Source: Lachnospiraceae bacterium (GTDB lineage: Bacteria; Bacillota; Clostridia; Lachnospirales; Lachnospiraceae). From it: 6,805 nucleotides of DNA. A program made the position numbers and the translations under genes. The notes beneath the pieces are model-generated. The model was given only the letters and a program-made list of their open reading frames with translations. It did no database searches and was not told where the DNA came from. Of this stretch, positions 4,359 to 6,805 are shown piece by piece. The stretch spans positions 1 through 6,805 of the forward strand of contig VSNE01000147.1 in NCBI GenBank assembly GCA_009774155.1, in the 5' to 3' direction. Position 1 is the stretch's first letter, and every line of letters starts with the position of its first letter.

Positions 4359-5963
4359 TTAGTTTTTATCCAGCTCTGCCGTAATCTCATAATAATCGCA
4401 GGGATGTGCGGTAAGTCCGCTGACTCCTGCTCCGGATACGATAGACATTCTCAGATGGGATGCAAAGATAAAACCGTTGTCATCCAGAATCACCTGAGTC
4501 ATCTCGGTTGCCAGCCCTGCACGCTCTGCCGTATCAAAGGTCCGGCTCATCTGAAGCTCCAGCTCCTCCAGCCTGTCGCTGTGGTATCCGCCTCTGTTTT
4601 TAGATGAGGTGTCCATGCAGTGGGTCGTAAAAAAATATTCCGGGTCTCCGGTAGGCGCGGTTACAAATGCACTTGCATAAATATCCCAGTCCCCGCTGCC
4701 GATATAATCCAGATGACCTGCAGTACAATTTACCTGTACATCGATGCCGATCTCCTTCAGAGTCGCCTGAGCGCTCTCAGCCAGCAGAGGAAGCTCCTGG
4801 CGGCTCGGATAGGTCAGCCACCGAATCGTAAGCTTTCGGCCGTTTTTATCCACATATCCGTCTCCGTCCGTATCTGTCCACCCCGATTCTGCAAGAAGCT
4901 CCCTGGATGCTTCCAGGTCAAAGGGCTGCGCCGTAACCGTACTGTCTCCATAGGCAAAGCTTGCCGGGAACGGACCTGCGGCGGCAGAACCATTGCCGTC
5001 CAGAAGTATCTTTGTAAAGCTTTCCCGGTCAATGGCCCCCGCGATCGCCCTGCGCACATTGGCATCCTGTAAAGCCTCCGTCGCATAATTCATGGCTCCG
5101 AAGAAGGAACGGGAGGTCTCACAGGAAGAGATGCTGTACGGAGCGCCCGCAAACAGCGGAAGGCTGGCATACGGAAGCCCGTATGCTCCGTCCAGCTCGC
5201 CCGACTGCATGGCCATAGTCATAGTGTCGCCGTCACTGATGGTCCGTACATAGATGGTATCCAGATGGGGCATGCCATTCCAGTAATTCTCATTTTTCAC
5301 CAGAGTAAGCCCTTTGTCCGTCTCCACCCTGGCAGCCATATAAGGGCCGGTGCCTGATACATTTCCTTCGGCGGTCACTCCTGCCTCCATATCAATAATA
5401 CAGCCATATGGATCAGACAGATAATTCATCAGCGCCGGTACCGGCTCCGTAGTTTTAATTGTCAGTGTCCGGCCCTCTGCTTCCATTTCCTGAAGCTTCA
5501 GGTCTCCTTTCGCACGTTCGTGCGCCTCTGTCAGATGCTCCAGACATTCCTTCACTGCCTGGGCATCCATGGCTCGGCCGCTGGTAAATGTCACTCCGTC
5601 TCTAAGGGTAATTTCCCAGGTATTCTCATCCACATTCTCATAAGAAACTGCCAGCCATGGCTCCAGTTCCATGGAATCCGAATACTTAAACAGAGTTTCC
5701 CCGATTCCGTACCGGATGCAGGCCCATCCGGAATAACCATTGTGAGGATTCACATCGGACTCGTCATTTTCTGCATTAAATGTTGTATCTCCATAGTAAA
5801 ATACCTTCTCTCCACCGGCATTTTCTGAACCTTCGGAAGCTTCCGAGGTATTTTCCGCGGCATCGGCCGGCCCGGGGGATCCGCCGCCTGCCAGCGCCCC
5901 TGCCCCTATGGAAACCGCCAGAAAAACAGCCCCGGCTTTTCTTACCAAACCTTTTCTTTTCAT
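4359..5963 (-). CDS. Extracellular substrate-binding protein of a peptide/nickel-type ABC transporter (SBP family 5)
   Basis: 534 aa from the ATG at 5963, preceded by GAGGAG (5970-5975) at 6 nt; an in-frame ATG 11 codons upstream lacks such a site. Residues 1-35 are a secretion signal: KRK-rich start, hydrophobic core 12-25, then LAGGGS. The lipobox cysteine expected at 27 is glycine; ADA-A (33-36) could serve as a signal peptidase I site. Residues 36-50 form a Ser/Glu/Gly linker. The rest is the SBP_bac_5 fold, with typical segments GIGETLFKY (87-95), NTWEITLRDGVTF (114-126) and GTGPYM (204-209). An acidic DTDGDGYVD loop (364-372), common in this family, follows. The C-terminal HPCDYYEITAEL recalls NikA-like members. 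It captures substrate outside the membrane for import. It follows the ATPase gene by 67 nt and is the last transport gene of the operon. The ligand (peptide, nickel or metallophore) cannot be assigned. Confidence 0.92.
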   Translation of the reverse strand: MKRKGLVRKAGAVFLAVSIGAGALAGGGSPGPADAAENTSEASEGSENAGGEKVFYYGDTTFNAENDESDVNPHNGYSGWACIRYGIGETLFKYSDSMELEPWLAVSYENVDENTWEITLRDGVTFTSGRAMDAQAVKECLEHLTEAHERAKGDLKLQEMEAEGRTLTIKTTEPVPALMNYLSDPYGCIIDMEAGVTAEGNVSGTGPYMAARVETDKGLTLVKNENYWNGMPHLDTIYVRTISDGDTMTMAMQSGELDGAYGLPYASLPLFAGAPYSISSCETSRSFFGAMNYATEALQDANVRRAIAGAIDRESFTKILLDGNGSAAAGPFPASFAYGDSTVTAQPFDLEASRELLAESGWTDTDGDGYVDKNGRKLTIRWLTYPSRQELPLLAESAQATLKEIGIDVQVNCTAGHLDYIGSGDWDIYASAFVTAPTGDPEYFFTTHCMDTSSKNRGGYHSDRLEELELQMSRTFDTAERAGLATEMTQVILDDNGFIFASHLRMSIVSGAGVSGLTAHPCDYYEITAELDKN

Positions 5964-5969
5964 TTGCCA

Positions 5970-5975
5970 CTCCTC
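5970..5975 (-). promoter_or_regulatory. Ribosome binding site that decides the binding-protein start
   Basis: GAGGAG on the minus strand lies 6 nt before the ATG at 5963. It selects this start over the in-frame ATG at 5996, whose extra 11 residues would place an acidic, non-signal-like stretch before the signal peptide. Confidence 0.8.
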
Positions 5976-6030
5976 ATTTCTTATTATGTAAATCACTCCG
6001 CGCCCAGACAGGCGGACAATGAAGCCCGGA

Positions 6031-6786
6031 TTAAAATACCGAGTTTACAAGGGCCCTGGTATATTCCTCCTTTGGATGGCAGATCACATCGTCCGGTCTG
6101 CCTTCCTCTACTATCCGTCCCTGATACATGACAATCACCTTGTCGCACAGCGCCTGTACCAGCGCCAGGTCATGACAGATCAGCAGAAGGGAAAGTCCTC
6201 TCTCCTTCCGAAGCTTTCTTAAAAGCTCGATAATCTGGGCCTGTACCGTCACATCCAGCGCGCTGGTAGCTTCATCACAAATAATCAGCTCCGGCTCCGC
6301 GGCAAGCGCCCTGGCAATGGCCGCCCTCTGGCACTGGCCTCCGCTGACCTCGTGGGGGTACCTGGATGCAAGGTCTCTTTCCAGCTCAACCATATCCAGC
6401 AATTCAAACATATGCTCCCTCGCCGCTCTGCGGCTCATCCCGCGGTTGCGCATCCCTTCCATAATTCCGTCTCCCAGTGAACGTCGGGGATCAAAGGAAT
6501 CCTGCGGTGTCTGAAACACCATCTGAATCTTTGAATAAAAGTCCTTAAGCGCCCTGCCTTTCAGATGAACTGTTTCTTCTCCGTTCAGAAGCACGCTTCC
6601 CTCCTCCGGTTCTATCAGATGGGTAATGAGCTTCGCAGCGGTGCTTTTTCCGCATCCGCTCTCTCCCACCAGACCGAGACATTCCCCCTTCTCCACAGAA
6701 AAATCAATTCCGTCCACCGCCGTAAAAGAAACCTTATTTTTATAAAAGGTTTTTTTCAGATTACGGATTTCCAGCATTCTCTCCAT
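6031..6786 (-). CDS. ABC transporter ATPase of the peptide/nickel family (NikE/DppF type)
   Basis: 251 aa, a complete nucleotide-binding subunit that powers import at the inner face of the membrane. Motifs: Walker A GESGCGKST (41-49), Q-loop Q92 (MVFQTPQDSFDP), signature VSGGQ (147-151), Walker B LIICDE (167-172), D-loop SALD and switch H205 (CHD). HPKEEYTRAL near the C-terminus is typical of the oligopeptide/nickel group. Its length is nearer to NikD/NikE (about 250-270 aa) than to OppF/DppF (about 320 aa), which carry a longer C-terminal extension. ATG 6786 is preceded by AGAGG 9 nt upstream; the ATG at 6777 is an alternative. A TAG at 6792-6794, 5 nt before the start, would suit the end of a closely packed upstream gene, perhaps the partner ATPase, but too little is visible to call it. 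The binding-protein gene follows 67 nt downstream, consistent with one operon. Confidence 0.94.
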   Translation of the reverse strand: MERMLEIRNLKKTFYKNKVSFTAVDGIDFSVEKGECLGLVGESGCGKSTAAKLITHLIEPEEGSVLLNGEETVHLKGRALKDFYSKIQMVFQTPQDSFDPRRSLGDGIMEGMRNRGMSRRAAREHMFELLDMVELERDLASRYPHEVSGGQCQRAAIARALAAEPELIICDEATSALDVTVQAQIIELLRKLRKERGLSLLLICHDLALVQALCDKVIVMYQGRIVEEGRPDDVICHPKEEYTRALVNSVF

Positions 6787-6805
6787 TTCCTCTAACCTCT
6801 TCTGA

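Noticed and set aside
5964..6030. Promoter or terminator between the ATPase and binding-protein genes
   Set aside because: CATAAT occurs but no -35 at a usable distance was found, and the small CGCC/GGCG stem has no U-tract.
6792..6805. 3' end of an upstream transporter gene (TAG at 6792-6794)
   Set aside because: Only four codons are visible, too little to support a gene call; mentioned as context for the ATPase.

Overview
The window looks like chromosomal DNA of an anaerobic Firmicute, most likely a Lachnospiraceae-type gut Clostridium. The basis is moderate GC, consensus sigma-A promoters (TTGACA-N17-TATAAT), GGAGG-type ribosome binding sites, a Firmicute-style BirA operator in front of bioY, and proteins that resemble clostridial families. 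Species cannot be fixed from this sequence. Seven protein genes are supported (six complete, one cut by the left edge), and they fill most of the window. There are no rRNA or tRNA genes, CRISPR arrays, insertion sequences or phage genes that I can see.

Left block (1-2257, minus strand): a two-gene module. The first gene is a DUF2201-type protein with a histidine-rich putative metallopeptidase region and a C-terminal von Willebrand A (VWA) domain with an intact MIDAS. It overlaps by 4 bp (ATGA) with a MoxR-type AAA+ ATPase whose C-terminus lies outside the window. MoxR/VWA pairs are generally seen as chaperone-like or maturation machines; the client here is unknown. This pair is the least understood content of the window.

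Middle block (2283-3499, plus strand): a short DtxR/MntR-family metal-dependent repressor with its own promoter and an intrinsic terminator that starts inside the coding sequence and includes the stop codon. It is followed by an independently transcribed bioY, the substrate-binding component of an ECF biotin transporter. The bioY promoter is a perfect consensus lying inside a BirA operator, so bioY is very probably repressed by biotin-loaded BirA. No biotin synthesis genes and no ECF energising module are present here.

Right block (3521-6786, minus strand): a transport locus of the peptide/nickel ABC family. An ATPase of NikE/DppF type is followed by a family 5 substrate-binding protein; the permeases and partner ATPase presumably lie beyond the right edge. 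Then comes a class I SAM-dependent methyltransferase with its own promoter and a 15-nt inverted repeat just before its start. The methyltransferase converges on bioY, with a strong hairpin between the two stop codons. A metal or metallophore substrate for the transporter is an attractive inference but is not proven by the sequence. The binding protein has a lipoprotein-like signal sequence in which the expected lipobox cysteine is glycine.
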